Positions 1 to 12,279 are shown, counted from the stretch's first letter. The stretch is 58,234 bases of DNA from Deltaproteobacteria bacterium (GCA_019309115.1 JAFDGW010000010.1:1-58234); one strand, 5' to 3'. Notes: generated by a model not told the origin, from the letters alone. Translations and numbers: made by a program.

Positions 1-1
1 A

Positions 2-136
2 GCCTCAGGGATCTTTCAGAAGAAGACTGAGCCAGTAAGGGAACAAGTTGTTCCGGTACTGGATAACACCGAAACACACAAGGCCCACCAAGCCAAAGCC
101 ATAGCCTCGAAGACCAACCGGGGCACACCGATTTAG
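2..136 (+). CDS. 3' end of an unidentified protein (cut by window edge)
   Basis: A frame is open from the first bases of the window to a TAG at 134-136 and gives 44 residues ending in TNRGTPI. The tail is hydrophilic, with no recognisable motif or membrane segment. A hairpin-forming repeat follows five bases after the stop, which fits a gene end. It lies on the island side of the tRNA-integrase junction, so it may belong to an integrated element. I do not recognise the family, and the frame could be open by chance. Confidence 0.25.
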   Translation, partial: ASGIFQKKTEPVREQVVPVLDNTETHKAHQAKAIASKTNRGTPI

Positions 137-140
137 GTAT

Positions 141-171
141 GCACTAAACAATAGCTATGATAATTTAGTGC
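141..171. repeat. 8-bp inverted repeat, possible terminator
   Basis: GCACTAAA at 141-148 is perfectly complementary to TTTAGTGC at 164-171 across a 15-base loop. It sits just downstream of the reading frame that ends at 136. No T-run follows, so it is only a weak candidate terminator. Confidence 0.3.
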
Positions 172-466
172 CTTCCAGAAGCCAGAATTTAGCCTCAGAA
201 CGCACGAAAAGAGAAAGACAATGGGAAATATGGCTTTTTCTTTCCACGGCCAAAATTCGGCAGAACAAGGCTAATTTTTACGGTTCGACCGGTATATATT
301 CCTACGAGATAACCGTAATATATGCAACGCAAGAAATTACCAAGGGAAATCCTCAAGAGATGTGCTGACTGTCCAGTAAAAAATTATGCCAGTATCGCTC
401 GAACGCTGCGCTGTCCCGTGCCGCACTGGTAACCTACAAGAAAAGGACCCAGGAAAACAGGCCTAC
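172..466. other. Gap with no supportable gene
   Basis: This stretch lies between the partial frame at the left edge and the 3' end of the integrase. It contains open frames of 60-90 codons, but none has a convincing ribosome binding site or family signal. The octamer CTGTCCAG at 369-376 is followed by an A-run. Its inverse recurs on the other side of the integrase at 1764-1771, preceded by a T-run. Confidence 0.5.
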
Positions 467-1648
467 TCACGAGGTCAATACCAGTTGGTCCACAAAATCA
501 GCCCAGGTCTGCATCATTTGTCTGCGCTGCTCGAGAAACCTTGTCCGGTTATAGGCATTGCCCAGCCTGTCGGGCACCTTATGTGCCAGTTGATGCTCGA
601 TAACATCAGGCGGAAAACCCAGCCTTTCATGAAGAAGTGTTCTTGCTACGGCTCTAAAGCCGTGTGATGTGAGCTCTTTTTTGGTGTCTATGCCCAACGC
701 TTTTAGTGCTGCATTCATTGCCATATCAGATAGGGGCCGCTGTGGCGTCCTGTAGGATGGAAACACGAAGGGACCTTCTGGCCGGGTGATGGGCTCCAGC
801 ATTTTGAGGATGGTAATGACCTGGCGGCTAAGAGGCACAATGTGCGGAGTTTTGGTCTTGGACACAATAAAGCGCCATTCCTGGGCTCTCATGTCTATAT
901 CTTCCCATTTCATACTTCTTACTTCCCCGGGCCTTTGGAAGGTGTAGGCCAATATCTTGAGAGCACTTCCAACGATGAGATTAGGATATGTCCAAACCAG
1001 CTTGAGAATGCGGGCGAAATCCTCGGGTGTTGTGGGAGCGGGACGGTGGTTGTATCGCAAAGGCGGAAGCAGTCCCTTTAACGGGTAGCATGGGTCGGCC
1101 TGGAGTTTCCCCTGTGCGATTGCATATCGGCAGACCTGGCCTATTGTTTGTAGGGTCTTGTGTGCTGTTTCTGTTTTTCCTGCTTCGTGTATCTTCCGAA
1201 CGCAAGCCATAACGTCTTCTGGCGTGATGTCGCCTATATATTCATTGCCAAAGCAAGGGTAGATGTGGTTTTCCAAGTGCCCCCTGATTTTTTGTGCATG
1301 TTTTGTACTCCAGGACGGTTTCTTGATCATAAACCATTCTTCGGCAATTGCCTTGAAAGTATACTCTGCACGGGCTTTCTTTTCCTTTCTTTGAGCGCTA
1401 GGGTCCAGCCCTGCTTTTATCATCTGGCGGTATTCCAGAGCCTGCTTCCTGGCCATTTCAAGGGTTACTTCAGGGTATTTCCCTAATGATAACGTCTTCC
1501 TTTTGCCTTGGTAACGGTAGTCTATTCGCCACAGTTTGGACCCATTAGGCATTATAAGGCAGTATAACCCAAGTCCACTACCGTCATAGAGCTTATAGGG
1601 CTTGCCTTTGGGCTTTGCGTTTCTTATTTGCGTATCACGAAGAGCCAT
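467..1648 (-). CDS. int: Tyrosine recombinase / P4-type phage integrase
   Basis: This 393-residue protein begins with the N-terminal region typical of P4-like integrases (DUF4102: LTxTxIRNAKP-like start, then YDGSGLGLYCLIMPNGSKLW). A SAM-like core-binding domain follows, then a C-terminal catalytic domain. Catalytic-type residues are visible in RPGEVRSMKW (Arg), LTSHGFRAVARTLL (His-x-x-Arg) and the late tyrosine in GNAYNRTRF. The family cuts and rejoins DNA at tRNA-embedded att sites. I chose the ATG at 1648 because AGGGGA lies upstream at normal spacing; a TTG 26 codons further upstream is in frame but weaker. The gene reads away from the tRNA-Arg 200 bases away, the usual layout for an island integrase beside its attachment site. 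The protein looks full length with no frameshift. Confidence 0.93.
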   Translation of the reverse strand: MALRDTQIRNAKPKGKPYKLYDGSGLGLYCLIMPNGSKLWRIDYRYQGKRKTLSLGKYPEVTLEMARKQALEYRQMIKAGLDPSAQRKEKKARAEYTFKAIAEEWFMIKKPSWSTKHAQKIRGHLENHIYPCFGNEYIGDITPEDVMACVRKIHEAGKTETAHKTLQTIGQVCRYAIAQGKLQADPCYPLKGLLPPLRYNHRPAPTTPEDFARILKLVWTYPNLIVGSALKILAYTFQRPGEVRSMKWEDIDMRAQEWRFIVSKTKTPHIVPLSRQVITILKMLEPITRPEGPFVFPSYRTPQRPLSDMAMNAALKALGIDTKKELTSHGFRAVARTLLHERLGFPPDVIEHQLAHKVPDRLGNAYNRTRFLEQRRQMMQTWADFVDQLVLTS

Positions 1649-1850
1649 AAGGCTTTCCCCTGTCCTGACGGTATAAATCAATCCACAAAGGCCTTTCTTG
1701 CCTGGCGGTATCTTCTTTACCGTCAAAAATACCGTCGTAAGGGGTGTATGTCAATAGATTTTTCTGGACAGAGTTGAACGTTTGATGTATCAAGAAGCCT
1801 TGATTTTGCTTGCTTTGTGGAATGGTGTTGAATTTCTATACACTAACAGT

Positions 1851-1871
1851 TGGTGCCCCCGGCAGGATTCG
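1851..1871. other. Probable island attachment site in the tRNA-Arg 3' end
   Basis: P4-type integrases usually recombine within the 3' part of a tRNA gene, and this tRNA 3' end points at the integrase. The tRNA is intact, so the island would lie to the left. No second copy of the tRNA 3' sequence is visible in the 1850 bases to the left, so the other boundary would be outside the window. The exact crossover is not determined. Confidence 0.35.
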
Positions 1872-1927
1872 AACCTGCGGCACCGAGATTAGGAATCTCG
1901 TGCTCTATCCTCCTGAGCTACGGGGGC
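1851..1927 (-). tRNA. tRNA-Arg (anticodon CCU)
   Basis: On the minus strand the sequence folds as a complete cloverleaf. The acceptor strands GCCCCCG and CGGGGGC pair perfectly, the D-arm starts GTAGCTCAG, and the anticodon stem GAGAT/ATCTC encloses a loop with CCT. The T-arm carries GGTTCGAATCC, and the discriminator A is followed by an encoded CCA. It decodes AGG arginine codons. It is the likely integration target of the adjacent integrase and remains intact. Confidence 0.96.
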
Positions 1928-1950
1928 TTCAATATTTGACCGCTAGCGGC

Positions 1951-1978
1951 ATTCTACCAGCTTTTTTCACGTCATCAA
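1951..1978 (-). promoter_or_regulatory. Candidate sigma-70 promoter of tRNA-Arg
   Basis: On the minus strand TTGATG (1973-1978) and TAGAAT (1951-1956) are separated by 16 bases. They sit about 25-50 bases upstream of the mature tRNA 5' end at 1927. Confidence 0.45.
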
Positions 1979-2169
1979 GAAGAAAAAGCTTGCTCACTAG
2001 ATAACCATAGGTACAAATTTGATCGAAGATTTTTGCAGGACTAAGGATGCGGATTTTGAGTAATAAGCAAGCTATTTCTCGGAAGTTCTCAATTTGAGAT
2101 AGACGAATAGTTCAAAATGTGTAATTGATAATGATATTAACCAACAACTCTTAGAGTGGGAGGACTCAC

Positions 2170-2589
2170 ATGGAAAGAAAAGCCAAGTATAGGCTGATGG
2201 TGACTCGTCGTGAAATGCTTTACGTTCACGACGAATTTGATCACACCTTGATGCTTGTTGAAATGGAAGGTGAACCTATTGAGTACCAACCCGGTGTAGC
2301 CGGCAAATTTGTTTCTAGACGCTCAGTTACATTCCATGACCGCATCCGTGGTAATGGTCCCATGCAGGGATATGCTGTGACCACCTTTGAATATGGCACT
2401 CTTTACAGCAAATTTGAGGGACACAGGGACGCCGAATCAAAGCTCACGAAAGGCACCTGGACTATTTACAAGGGACTAGGCAAACTCGCTGGTATTACCG
2501 GTTCCGGCAGTTTTACCGTAACTCCTGGTGAAAGAGACCGTGAGTATATCCTTGAAATTGAAGGTGAATACGAACTTCCGGAAGCGTAA
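2170..2589 (+). CDS. Small AOC-barrel-like protein (DUF3224-type), function unknown
   Basis: The protein has 139 residues, with no signal peptide or membrane segment. Its pattern of short beta strands, with a repeated G-T-W-T-I-Y-K-G-L-G-K and G-I-T-G-S-G-S-F signature near residues 98-118, resembles the allene-oxide-cyclase-like / DUF3224 barrel family. Those bacterial members have no established activity. The ATG is preceded by GGGAGG at good spacing. It is a single-gene unit: a tRNA lies upstream on the other strand and a strong terminator hairpin follows. The family call rests on motif resemblance only. Confidence 0.7.
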   Translation: MERKAKYRLMVTRREMLYVHDEFDHTLMLVEMEGEPIEYQPGVAGKFVSRRSVTFHDRIRGNGPMQGYAVTTFEYGTLYSKFEGHRDAESKLTKGTWTIYKGLGKLAGITGSGSFTVTPGERDREYILEIEGEYELPEA

Positions 2590-2609
2590 TAATATTATGA
2601 TCAATGCTC

Positions 2610-2656
2610 GGCTCGTAACAGAGTATGCCGTATCTGTTGCGAGCCCGTCTATTTTT
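2610..2656 (+). terminator. Rho-independent terminator after the barrel-like gene
   Basis: A 13-bp stem with one G-U pair forms from GGCTCGTAACAGA (from 2610) and TCTGTTGCGAGCC (to 2645), with a 10-base loop. It is followed by CGTCTATTTTTCC. It lies 20 bases after the stop codon at 2589. Confidence 0.8.
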
Positions 2657-2826
2657 CCAACAGGATACGGTTCATGTTGTCAATCTAAGGAATTTCATAG
2701 TGGAGGTTTACAGCACATCAGAGATTCCGCTCAAATTTACATAATTTACCAAAAAACTGGACAAAATACGCCTCAGAAAAGCGATACAAAACTTGTGTTG
2801 TTTTTTCGAACACATTCACACAAAGT

Positions 2827-4221
2827 CTAATGATCGTATGTTTTCTCCTCTTTCATGGGTAGAACAAAGTAAAAAGAATTACCATATTGTTCGGGTTCGC
2901 AACCTACGTGGCCCCCATGAATTTCAACCACATTCTTCACAAAGTTCAGACCATGCCCAGAACCGGCCGTTCTGGATTTTGCGTTATCCGCACGGTATCC
3001 CTCTTCAAAAACCTTTTTCGCTTCTTCTTCCGGTAGTGGCTTTCCAGTCGTAAATATGGAAAACTTCACACCATGAAGGCCCTCGCCAAAGTAATTTTTC
3101 AAAATCTGGCTGTCGTAAGACATCAATTTGACCTTATTACCCAGCGGGTCCTCTATCTCCTCAGTGTATTTCAAAGCGTTGGAGAAAAGATTGTCAAAAA
3201 CTTGAGATATAAGCCCTTTATCAACCAGAAGGGTTATTTCTCTATCCGTTAAATTGTCCAGGGTCTTATTAATTTTGATACCTCTTTTGGCAAGTATAGG
3301 TTCATATCTGTCAAGAAGAGGCTCAATAATTTCTTCCTTGAAATTGCAGGGTTGCTTTTTTAAAACATAGGTGCCATGCACAAAGTGATCACGACGAAGT
3401 AACGTTTCCAAAAAGAGGCTGGTGTGAGTGTAATGTTTTTCAAGAGCCTGGGTTTCTTCTTCCAGCCTATCGTTATTGGTGGCCAACTGATGGTAAATTT
3501 CGCAGATTTCTCGAGCAATCTGAATGTTCTGCATTTGTTCTTGTGAAAAAATTATGAGATCTCTTATTCTCTTCTGCAAATCGCGATAAGCTCCTGAAAG
3601 TTTTTTCATTCTGCGAAGATAGAGTTTGTAATAAAGATTGGGCGAAATGACATTATGCTCTATGTCTGCCACAAGCTGGTTGATGAACTTTAGATGTTCT
3701 AAATTCTGCTGAATAAGAAGTTTTTGATGCAAATTGTATCCTATCCTGTTGGCAAACTTTTGAAGAAAGAAAATATCTTCTTCTCTCAACTCCGACGAAG
3801 ACAAAACTTCGAAAAGCCCCAATATGCCGTTAATTCCTGAATAAGGCATCCACTGAGTTAGTGCCTGGTTTCCCCTAATGGGAAATGCCCACCCATAGTC
3901 ACTCTGGAAAGGTTTATCCCTTAGCTCAATAACCTTGCTTCGTTCCTCTCTATCTTCCACAAGCCCCTCAGAGCTTGTACACACTTTCTCTAATTTCTTG
4001 TTCCTGGGATTTACCACGTAAAGGACAGAATCCAGATCAAAAAATACCTTGGGCACGGCAACGGCTATCAAAAAAAGATGATCTAGTGCAGTCGACTCCT
4101 GCGCCAGATCGAAAAATGTGGCAAAGGCTTCCTCCTGAAGCCTTTCAAAATTATACCGCTGATAATCCTGTTTCTTTTCCTCTACTCGATCTATAACCTC
4201 TCTAAGGGTTAAATGTCCCAT
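2827..4221 (-). CDS. Cytosolic GAF-type sensor histidine kinase
   Basis: The 464-residue protein has no transmembrane segment, so it senses something inside the cell. Residues about 30-170 look like a GAF-type sensory domain. A helical dimerisation region follows with His189 in the motif IEHNVISPN, then a coiled-coil stretch to about 270. The HATPase domain has an N-box (QVFDNLFSNALKYT, about 340-353) and a G-box (GSGHGLNFV, about 420-428). The H-box departs from the usual HExxxP pattern, although a proline is kept. No response regulator is adjacent, so it is an orphan kinase. The ATG at 4221 is the only well-placed start. The signal and partner cannot be read from the sequence. Confidence 0.85.
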   Translation of the reverse strand: MGHLTLREVIDRVEEKKQDYQRYNFERLQEEAFATFFDLAQESTALDHLFLIAVAVPKVFFDLDSVLYVVNPRNKKLEKVCTSSEGLVEDREERSKVIELRDKPFQSDYGWAFPIRGNQALTQWMPYSGINGILGLFEVLSSSELREEDIFFLQKFANRIGYNLHQKLLIQQNLEHLKFINQLVADIEHNVISPNLYYKLYLRRMKKLSGAYRDLQKRIRDLIIFSQEQMQNIQIAREICEIYHQLATNNDRLEEETQALEKHYTHTSLFLETLLRRDHFVHGTYVLKKQPCNFKEEIIEPLLDRYEPILAKRGIKINKTLDNLTDREITLLVDKGLISQVFDNLFSNALKYTEEIEDPLGNKVKLMSYDSQILKNYFGEGLHGVKFSIFTTGKPLPEEEAKKVFEEGYRADNAKSRTAGSGHGLNFVKNVVEIHGGHVGCEPEQYGNSFYFVLPMKEEKTYDH

Positions 4222-4270
4222 AAGCTCAAGCCTTCAAACCGAGTTAGTAGCAAAAACAGCTTACCTGAAT

Positions 4271-5332
4271 TTATTGTACTGCTTTTTCCAGTGCTTGAAA
4301 AATATCCATTTCACGATCCCACTCGTGCTTCAATTCTCGACCCATAAGTGACTGAACTGCTTCTCCAGGATCAGCGTTTTCATAAAGCACTTTATACACC
4401 AGTTCACAAATGGGAAGCTCCACACCCAGTTTCCGGGCAAGAAAATAGACTGACTTCGCTGTCTTGACACCTTCAGCTACCATCTTCATATCGGCAAGAA
4501 TTTCATCCAGTTTTTGCCCCTGTCCGAGCTTATAGCCTACGGTGCGATTTCTGCTGAGATCCCCCGTGCATGTCAACAAAAGGTCTCCTACGCCTGGAAG
4601 CCCAAGGAATGTCATAGGATGCGCCCCCATGGCTATACCAAGCCTGGTCATTTCTGCCAGTCCTCTGGTTATTAAAGCAGCTCGCGTATTATGTCCAAAT
4701 CCCATACCATCACAGGCGCCAGCTGCAAGAGCGATCACATTCTTCACAGCTCCGGCAATTTCCAGCCCAATTACATCGGTGCTAACGTAAACACGGAAAT
4801 AATCGGTTGCAAAGACTTGCTGAGCCATCTGCGCCGTTGTAATGTTCTTACAGGCCAGAGTAACAACCGTGGGGAGCCTACGAACCACTTCACGGGCAAA
4901 TGACGGACCCGAAAGGCAACAAAAATGCACATCTTCCCTACCAGATGCAATTTCCCTCCACACACCAGACATGGTGAGCAAGGTATCATTTTCAATGCCC
5001 TTCGTGGCGCTTACCACAACGGCATCTTGATCCAAATACGGCACAACCTTTTCCGCTACTTCCCTGTACACATGGGATGGAACGACCATAACAACCAGCG
5101 AATGATTAACAACCACCGGTGCAAAGGCCGTATGCGGAACAACCCGCTCATGTATTGGCACTCCCGGAAGATAAAAAGTATTTTCACGCTTTTCGGCAAT
5201 ATCTCTGCAGAGTTCCGGCTCATAAACCCACATATCAACAGTATAGCCCTTCTCTGCCAGCAGGTTGGCAAGAGCTGTTCCCCAGCTTCCGGCTCCAACT
5301 ATTCCTACTCTTTCAACACTTTTTTCCCCCAT
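4271..5332 (-). CDS. gpsA: Glycerol-3-phosphate dehydrogenase [NAD(P)+]
   Basis: GpsA reduces dihydroxyacetone phosphate to sn-glycerol-3-phosphate, the backbone for phospholipids. The 353-residue protein opens with the Rossmann motif GIVGAGSWGTALANLL. It carries ATKGIE and LSGPSFAREV, the catalytic-lysine region EIAGAVKNVIALAAG, and GFGHNTRAALITRGLAEM, all diagnostic of the family. The frame is open further upstream, but ATG 5332 is right: the gyrA stop lies one base before it, and the end of gyrA supplies the GAGGAG ribosome binding site. Translation is therefore probably coupled to gyrA. It is the last gene of a gyrB-gyrA-gpsA unit. Confidence 0.96.
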   Translation of the reverse strand: MGEKSVERVGIVGAGSWGTALANLLAEKGYTVDMWVYEPELCRDIAEKRENTFYLPGVPIHERVVPHTAFAPVVVNHSLVVMVVPSHVYREVAEKVVPYLDQDAVVVSATKGIENDTLLTMSGVWREIASGREDVHFCCLSGPSFAREVVRRLPTVVTLACKNITTAQMAQQVFATDYFRVYVSTDVIGLEIAGAVKNVIALAAGACDGMGFGHNTRAALITRGLAEMTRLGIAMGAHPMTFLGLPGVGDLLLTCTGDLSRNRTVGYKLGQGQKLDEILADMKMVAEGVKTAKSVYFLARKLGVELPICELVYKVLYENADPGEAVQSLMGRELKHEWDREMDIFQALEKAVQ

Positions 5333-5333
5333 A

Positions 5334-7769
5334 TCACTCCTCTGCTTCTGCTGAATATTCCTTATCGACTTCTTGTACAACAGCAACATCAACGACGATT
5401 TCGTCTCTATCAAGATCCATAAGCTTAACACCCTGCGTTGCTCTGCCTTGTTCTTTAATGTCGGAAGCATGAAGGCGAATAAGCCTCCCCAGGTTCGTGA
5501 TCAAAAGCACCTCATCATCCGAGTTAACAAGGCAAAACCCGGTAGCAGGACCGTTTCTGTCGGTCACATTCAGGTTTATAATACCCTTGCCACCTCGCCC
5601 CTGAACTCTAAACTCACTGGTCGGCGTTCTCTTACCAAAACCCTTCTCGGAAACCACTAAAATGGACTCCTGTCCGTTAAAGACTTCCATGCCTATTAGG
5701 CTGCTACCTTCCACATCCATACCCTTAACGCCCCGAGCCGACCGTCCCATAGGCCTAACCGACTTTTCGTCAATGAGAATGGTTTTTCCGTTTCGGGCCA
5801 TGAGAAAAAGCTTATCTTCTCCAGACGTCAGTCGTGCCCTTATAAGCTCGTCACCGTCATTCAACGATATAGCTCTAATACCGGTGCTGATGGGGCGAGA
5901 AAAAGCGTCAAGGGCAACCTTTTTTACAATACCCTTCTTTGTTGCAAACATTACATACACATCCGGACTGAACTCACGTATCGGCAAAAGAGTAGCAACA
6001 CCTTCTTCTTCCTGAAAGCTCAACAGATTGACTATCGCTCTACCCTGAGCATTGGGAGAAGTCTCAGGCACATCTCGCACATTCAGCCAGTAAAGCCTAC
6101 CCTGGTTGGTAAACACCAACAAGACATCGTGAGTGGATGCAGTAAGCACCGTAAGAGCAAAGTCCTCCTCCCGGGTGGTAAGTCCTCGTCTTCCCTTTCC
6201 TCCTCGTCTCTGGCTTCGATAAACATCCAGCGGTGTTCGCTTTATGTAGCCGTGGCGGCTCAAAACAACCACGACCTCCTTTTCTGGCACCAAATCTTCC
6301 CAATCCAGATCGCCTTCGTCTGGTATTATTTGGGTTTTTCTTGAATCTCCGAATTTCTCAATCAACTCACCTAGTTCGTCTTCTATTATCCGGTCAACTA
6401 GTGCTTGGGATGAAAGAATCTGTTTGAAAGATTCAATATTTTTTAAAATCTGCTTGTACTCTTCCAGTATCTTGTCACGCTCAAGGGCCGTAAGGCGCTG
6501 AAGTTTCAAATCCAGAATAGCCTGCGCCTGTACATCTGCAAATCCGAACCTTTCTACAAGCTGCTTTCTGGCTTCCCCCGGCCCCGGAGCCTTTTTAATG
6601 AGCTCAATGATTTCATCTATGTGATCAAGGGCTTTCTTAAGACCTTCCAGAATATGAGCCCGCGCTTCTGCCTTACGCAAATCATATTCGGTACGCTTTA
6701 CGATTACTTGGCGTCGGAAGTTAACAAAATTGGCGAAGACTTCCCGGAGCGTCAAAACCTGAGGCTTGTTGTTCACAACGGCAAGCAAGGTTACTCCAAA
6801 GGTTACTTCGAGCGGGGTGAATTTGTAAAGCTGATTTTCGATGACCTTTGGATTTGCGTCGGACCTTAGCGTAAGAACCACCCGCATCCCTTCCCTGTTC
6901 GATTCATCACGTATATCAGAAATACCATCAATCCGCTTTTCCTTGACAAGGTCTGCAATTCGCTCCAATAATCTGGCCTTATTTACCTGAAACGGAATTT
7001 CCGTAATAACCAGTGCTTTCCTTTTTCCGCGAATATGCTCCACCTGTACACGTCCCCGCACCTTTATTGCACCCCGACCTGTGGAATACGCGGACCGTAT
7101 GCCGTCAGTTCCATAAATTATTCCTCCCGTGGGGAAATCGGGGCCGGGCAGGATATGGAATATCTCATCTAAAGATATGTCGGGGTTCCTTATAAAGGCT
7201 TGAAGAGCTCGACAAAGTTCCGTCATGTTGTGAGGCGGAATATTGGTGGCCATGCCAACCGCAATGCCCGAAGCACCATTCAGGAGCAGATTGGGAACCT
7301 TGGTGGGCAGCACTGTTGGCTCCCTTAGAGAATTATCATAATTAGACTGAAATGGCACAGTATCCTTTTCTATATCCTGAAGGAACTCGTGAGCTAATCG
7401 AGCCATGCGAACTTCTGTGTACCGCATAGCCGCCGGAGGATCCCCGTCAACGGAACCGAAATTTCCCTGACCGTCAACCAGCGGATAACGCATTGAAAAA
7501 TCCTGAGCCATTCGGACCAGTGCGTCATAAACGGCGGCATCGCCATGAGGGTGGTATTTACCGATTACGTCTCCAACAATGCGAGCAGACTTTTTGTACG
7601 GCTTATTATAGTCGTTCCGCAGCTCGTACATCGAATAAAGAATACGCCTGTGAACGGGCTTTAAACCATCTCGCACATCCGGGATGGCTCTCCCGATGAT
7701 GACACTCATTGCGTAGTCGAGATAGGAAAGCTTTATCTCATCCTCAATATTTACAGTTTTTTTCAACAT
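5334..7769 (-). CDS. gyrA: DNA gyrase subunit A
   Basis: GyrA is the breakage-reunion subunit of the A2B2 gyrase that introduces negative supercoils. The 811-residue protein has the winged-helix region with the quinolone-determining stretch [17 protein letters not shown], and the catalytic tyrosine in [10 protein letters not shown]. The C-terminal beta-pinwheel carries the GyrA-box QRRGGKG (about residue 525), which separates gyrase from topoisomerase IV. The tail ends in a short acidic stretch. In the quinolone region the residues after GDAA are VYDAL. A GGGAGAGG ribosome binding site precedes ATG 7769, 12 bases after the gyrB stop. It is co-transcribed with gyrB and gpsA. Confidence 0.98.
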   Translation of the reverse strand: MLKKTVNIEDEIKLSYLDYAMSVIIGRAIPDVRDGLKPVHRRILYSMYELRNDYNKPYKKSARIVGDVIGKYHPHGDAAVYDALVRMAQDFSMRYPLVDGQGNFGSVDGDPPAAMRYTEVRMARLAHEFLQDIEKDTVPFQSNYDNSLREPTVLPTKVPNLLLNGASGIAVGMATNIPPHNMTELCRALQAFIRNPDISLDEIFHILPGPDFPTGGIIYGTDGIRSAYSTGRGAIKVRGRVQVEHIRGKRKALVITEIPFQVNKARLLERIADLVKEKRIDGISDIRDESNREGMRVVLTLRSDANPKVIENQLYKFTPLEVTFGVTLLAVVNNKPQVLTLREVFANFVNFRRQVIVKRTEYDLRKAEARAHILEGLKKALDHIDEIIELIKKAPGPGEARKQLVERFGFADVQAQAILDLKLQRLTALERDKILEEYKQILKNIESFKQILSSQALVDRIIEDELGELIEKFGDSRKTQIIPDEGDLDWEDLVPEKEVVVVLSRHGYIKRTPLDVYRSQRRGGKGRRGLTTREEDFALTVLTASTHDVLLVFTNQGRLYWLNVRDVPETSPNAQGRAIVNLLSFQEEEGVATLLPIREFSPDVYVMFATKKGIVKKVALDAFSRPISTGIRAISLNDGDELIRARLTSGEDKLFLMARNGKTILIDEKSVRPMGRSARGVKGMDVEGSSLIGMEVFNGQESILVVSEKGFGKRTPTSEFRVQGRGGKGIINLNVTDRNGPATGFCLVNSDDEVLLITNLGRLIRLHASDIKEQGRATQGVKLMDLDRDEIVVDVAVVQEVDKEYSAEAEE

Positions 7770-7781
7770 CGCCTCTCCCTG

Positions 7782-10286
<2,505 letters not shown>

Positions 10287-10306
10287 TCATAATATGTTGT
10301 TTGCGA

Positions 10307-10335
10307 ACTATACCATTTTTTACGCCTTTTTCCAA
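10307..10335 (-). promoter_or_regulatory. Candidate promoter of gyrB-gyrA-gpsA
   Basis: On the minus strand TTGGAA (10330-10335) and TATAGT (10307-10312) are separated by 17 bases, about 70 bases upstream of the gyrB ATG. The match to sigma-70 consensus is good at -10 and moderate at -35. Confidence 0.45.
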
Positions 10336-10394
10336 ACCGACCACCGCAGCTCCTCAACCTTTGAAAAACGAAATTTGCAAAGATTTACAAATAA

Positions 10395-10423
10395 TTGACA
10401 TGACATAAGTAACCATATATTAG
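10395..10423 (+). promoter_or_regulatory. Candidate promoter of glnS
   Basis: A perfect -35 TTGACA at 10395-10400 is followed by an AT-rich -10 region. TATATT at 10416-10421 gives a 15-base spacer, and TATTAG at 10418-10423 gives 17. It would produce a leader of about 150 bases before glnS. Confidence 0.5.
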
Positions 10424-10462
10424 TGAGTCCACTGAGTAACCGTAATTTCGTTCAAAATCTGA

Positions 10463-10533
10463 AAAGGAGGCGATAATACTGAGACTTTTGAAACATTCCA
10501 GCCGGGTGGATACTGGGTAATCCCAATTCCGCC
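10463..10533 (+). other. Structured leader of glnS with an unused ribosome-binding-like motif
   Basis: AAAAGGAGG near 10463-10470 is a near-perfect Shine-Dalgarno sequence, but no ATG, GTG or TTG lies at usable spacing. A CTG at 10479 would open a 13-codon frame. Downstream, GGTGG (10505-10509) pairs with CCGCC (10529-10533) around a TGGG/CCCA inner stem. The remaining sequence between gyrB and glnS (10239-10581) holds the two divergent promoters and no gene. Confidence 0.35.
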
Positions 10534-10581
10534 ACGTAAAGAATCGAAATGAAAACGAAATTGCACCGAAACGGGAGTTGA

Positions 10582-12279
10582 ATGACTATGTCCACGAGGA
10601 AGTACTCACCTCCACCCAACTTTATCAAGGACATCATAGATGATGATCTCCGAACCGGAAAATATGAAGGACGTGTCCACACTCGCTTTCCACCAGAACC
10701 TAATGGCTATTTGCACATAGGTCATGCCAAGTCAATCTGCCTGAATTTCGGCCTGGCTGAGGAATACAACGGCAAATGCAATCTCAGGTTTGACGATACA
10801 AATCCGGAAACGGAAAATGAAGAATTTGTAAAGGCCATACAGGAAGACGTAAAGTGGCTTGGTTTTGACTGGGAAGACAGAATGTACTTTGCATCAGATT
10901 ACTTCGAGCAACTATATCAGTACGCCGTGGAACTGATAAAAAAAGGCAAAGCTTACGTAGATAGCCTCAGCCCGGAAGAAATCCGGGAATACCGCGGAAC
11001 GCTCACTGAACCTGGCAAGGAAAGCCCATATAGGAACCGTTCTGTTGAAGAAAATTTGGAACTTTTCGAAGCTATGCGAAGAGGCAAATTTCCTGAGGGC
11101 GCTCACGTTTTAAGAGCAAAAATAGACATGGCTCATCCCAACCTCAACATGCGCGATCCAGTTATGTACCGCATCAAGCATGTCCCTCACTATAGGACAG
11201 GAACACAGTGGTGCATATACCCGACTTACGACTTTACTCATTGTTTGTCGGATTCAATCGAACGGATAACTCATTCGATTTGCACGCTAGAGTTCGAAGA
11301 CCACAGACCGCTGTACGACTGGTTCCTAGACGAATTGGAAGTTTATCATCCCCGGCAAATTGAGTTCGCACGGCTCAATCTGACTTATACAGTCCTCAGT
11401 AAGCGCTATCTCTCGATACTCGTTAACGAAGGGTACGTAAAGGGCTGGGATGATCCTAGAATGCCGACGATCCGAGGCTTGCGAAGACGGGGCTACACAC
11501 CTGAAGCAATTCGAGACTTTTGTGAGCGAATCGGCGTTGCCAAGCGAAACAGCATTGTTGACATCGCTTTGCTCGAACACTGCATCAGGGAAGACCTGAA
11601 CAAGCGTGCTCCAAGAGCCCTAGTTGTCCTGAATCCCCTTAAACTGGTTATCTTAAACTATCCAGAAAACCAGGTGGAAGAATTGGAAGCGGTAAACAAC
11701 CCTGAAGATCCCGCAATGGGCACCCGAAAGGTTCCCTTTTCGAAGGTATTGTACATAGAAAGGGATGATTTCATGGAAAATCCTCCCTCCAAATACTACC
11801 GCCTGGCACCGGGGCGAGAAGTTCGGCTGAGGTATGGATATTACGTTACATGCGTTGATGTTATAAAAGATCCTGGTAGTGGTGAGGTGGTCGAGGTTCA
11901 TTGCACTTATGATCCGGCAACACGGGGGGGCTGGAGTCCTGATGGGAGAAAGGTCAAAGGCACGATTCATTGGGTGAGTGCTGATCATGCAATACCAGTG
12001 GAAGTGCGCCTGTACGATCACCTTTTCACCAAAGCTGATATGGTTAATCTGGAAGAAGATGAAGATTTTAGAAAGTATATAAATCCCGACTCTCTCAGGA
12101 TTCTCTATCCCTGTTATGCGGAGCCAAGCTTGGCCAATGCCCCCGTGGAAAGTAGATATCAGTTTGAACGAGTGGGGTATTTCTGTGTGGATCCGGATTC
12201 GACTCCGGAAAGACTCGTGTTCAATCGTATTGTTGGCCTCAGAGATACATGGGCAAAAATTCAGAAGAAGTTTTCATGA
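10582..12279 (+). CDS. glnS: Glutaminyl-tRNA synthetase
   Basis: GlnS charges tRNA-Gln directly with glutamine. The 565-residue class I enzyme has the HIGH signature in [15 protein letters not shown] (residues about 38-51) and a KMSKS-equivalent VLSKR near residue 270. GlnRS-specific stretches [15 protein letters not shown] and [17 protein letters not shown] distinguish it from GluRS. The C-terminal half is the two-barrel anticodon-binding domain. Its presence suggests direct glutaminylation. GGGAG at 10573-10577 would suit either ATG 10582 or ATG 10588. The stop overlaps the start of cbiD as ATGA. Confidence 0.97.
   Translation: MTMSTRKYSPPPNFIKDIIDDDLRTGKYEGRVHTRFPPEPNGYLHIGHAKSICLNFGLAEEYNGKCNLRFDDTNPETENEEFVKAIQEDVKWLGFDWEDRMYFASDYFEQLYQYAVELIKKGKAYVDSLSPEEIREYRGTLTEPGKESPYRNRSVEENLELFEAMRRGKFPEGAHVLRAKIDMAHPNLNMRDPVMYRIKHVPHYRTGTQWCIYPTYDFTHCLSDSIERITHSICTLEFEDHRPLYDWFLDELEVYHPRQIEFARLNLTYTVLSKRYLSILVNEGYVKGWDDPRMPTIRGLRRRGYTPEAIRDFCERIGVAKRNSIVDIALLEHCIREDLNKRAPRALVVLNPLKLVILNYPENQVEELEAVNNPEDPAMGTRKVPFSKVLYIERDDFMENPPSKYYRLAPGREVRLRYGYYVTCVDVIKDPGSGEVVEVHCTYDPATRGGWSPDGRKVKGTIHWVSADHAIPVEVRLYDHLFTKADMVNLEEDEDFRKYINPDSLRILYPCYAEPSLANAPVESRYQFERVGYFCVDPDSTPERLVFNRIVGLRDTWAKIQKKFS

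Noticed and set aside
168-667. Plus-strand frames of 66 and 93 codons in and near the left gap
   Set aside because: No ribosome binding site, no family signal, and the second overlaps the well-supported integrase on the other strand.
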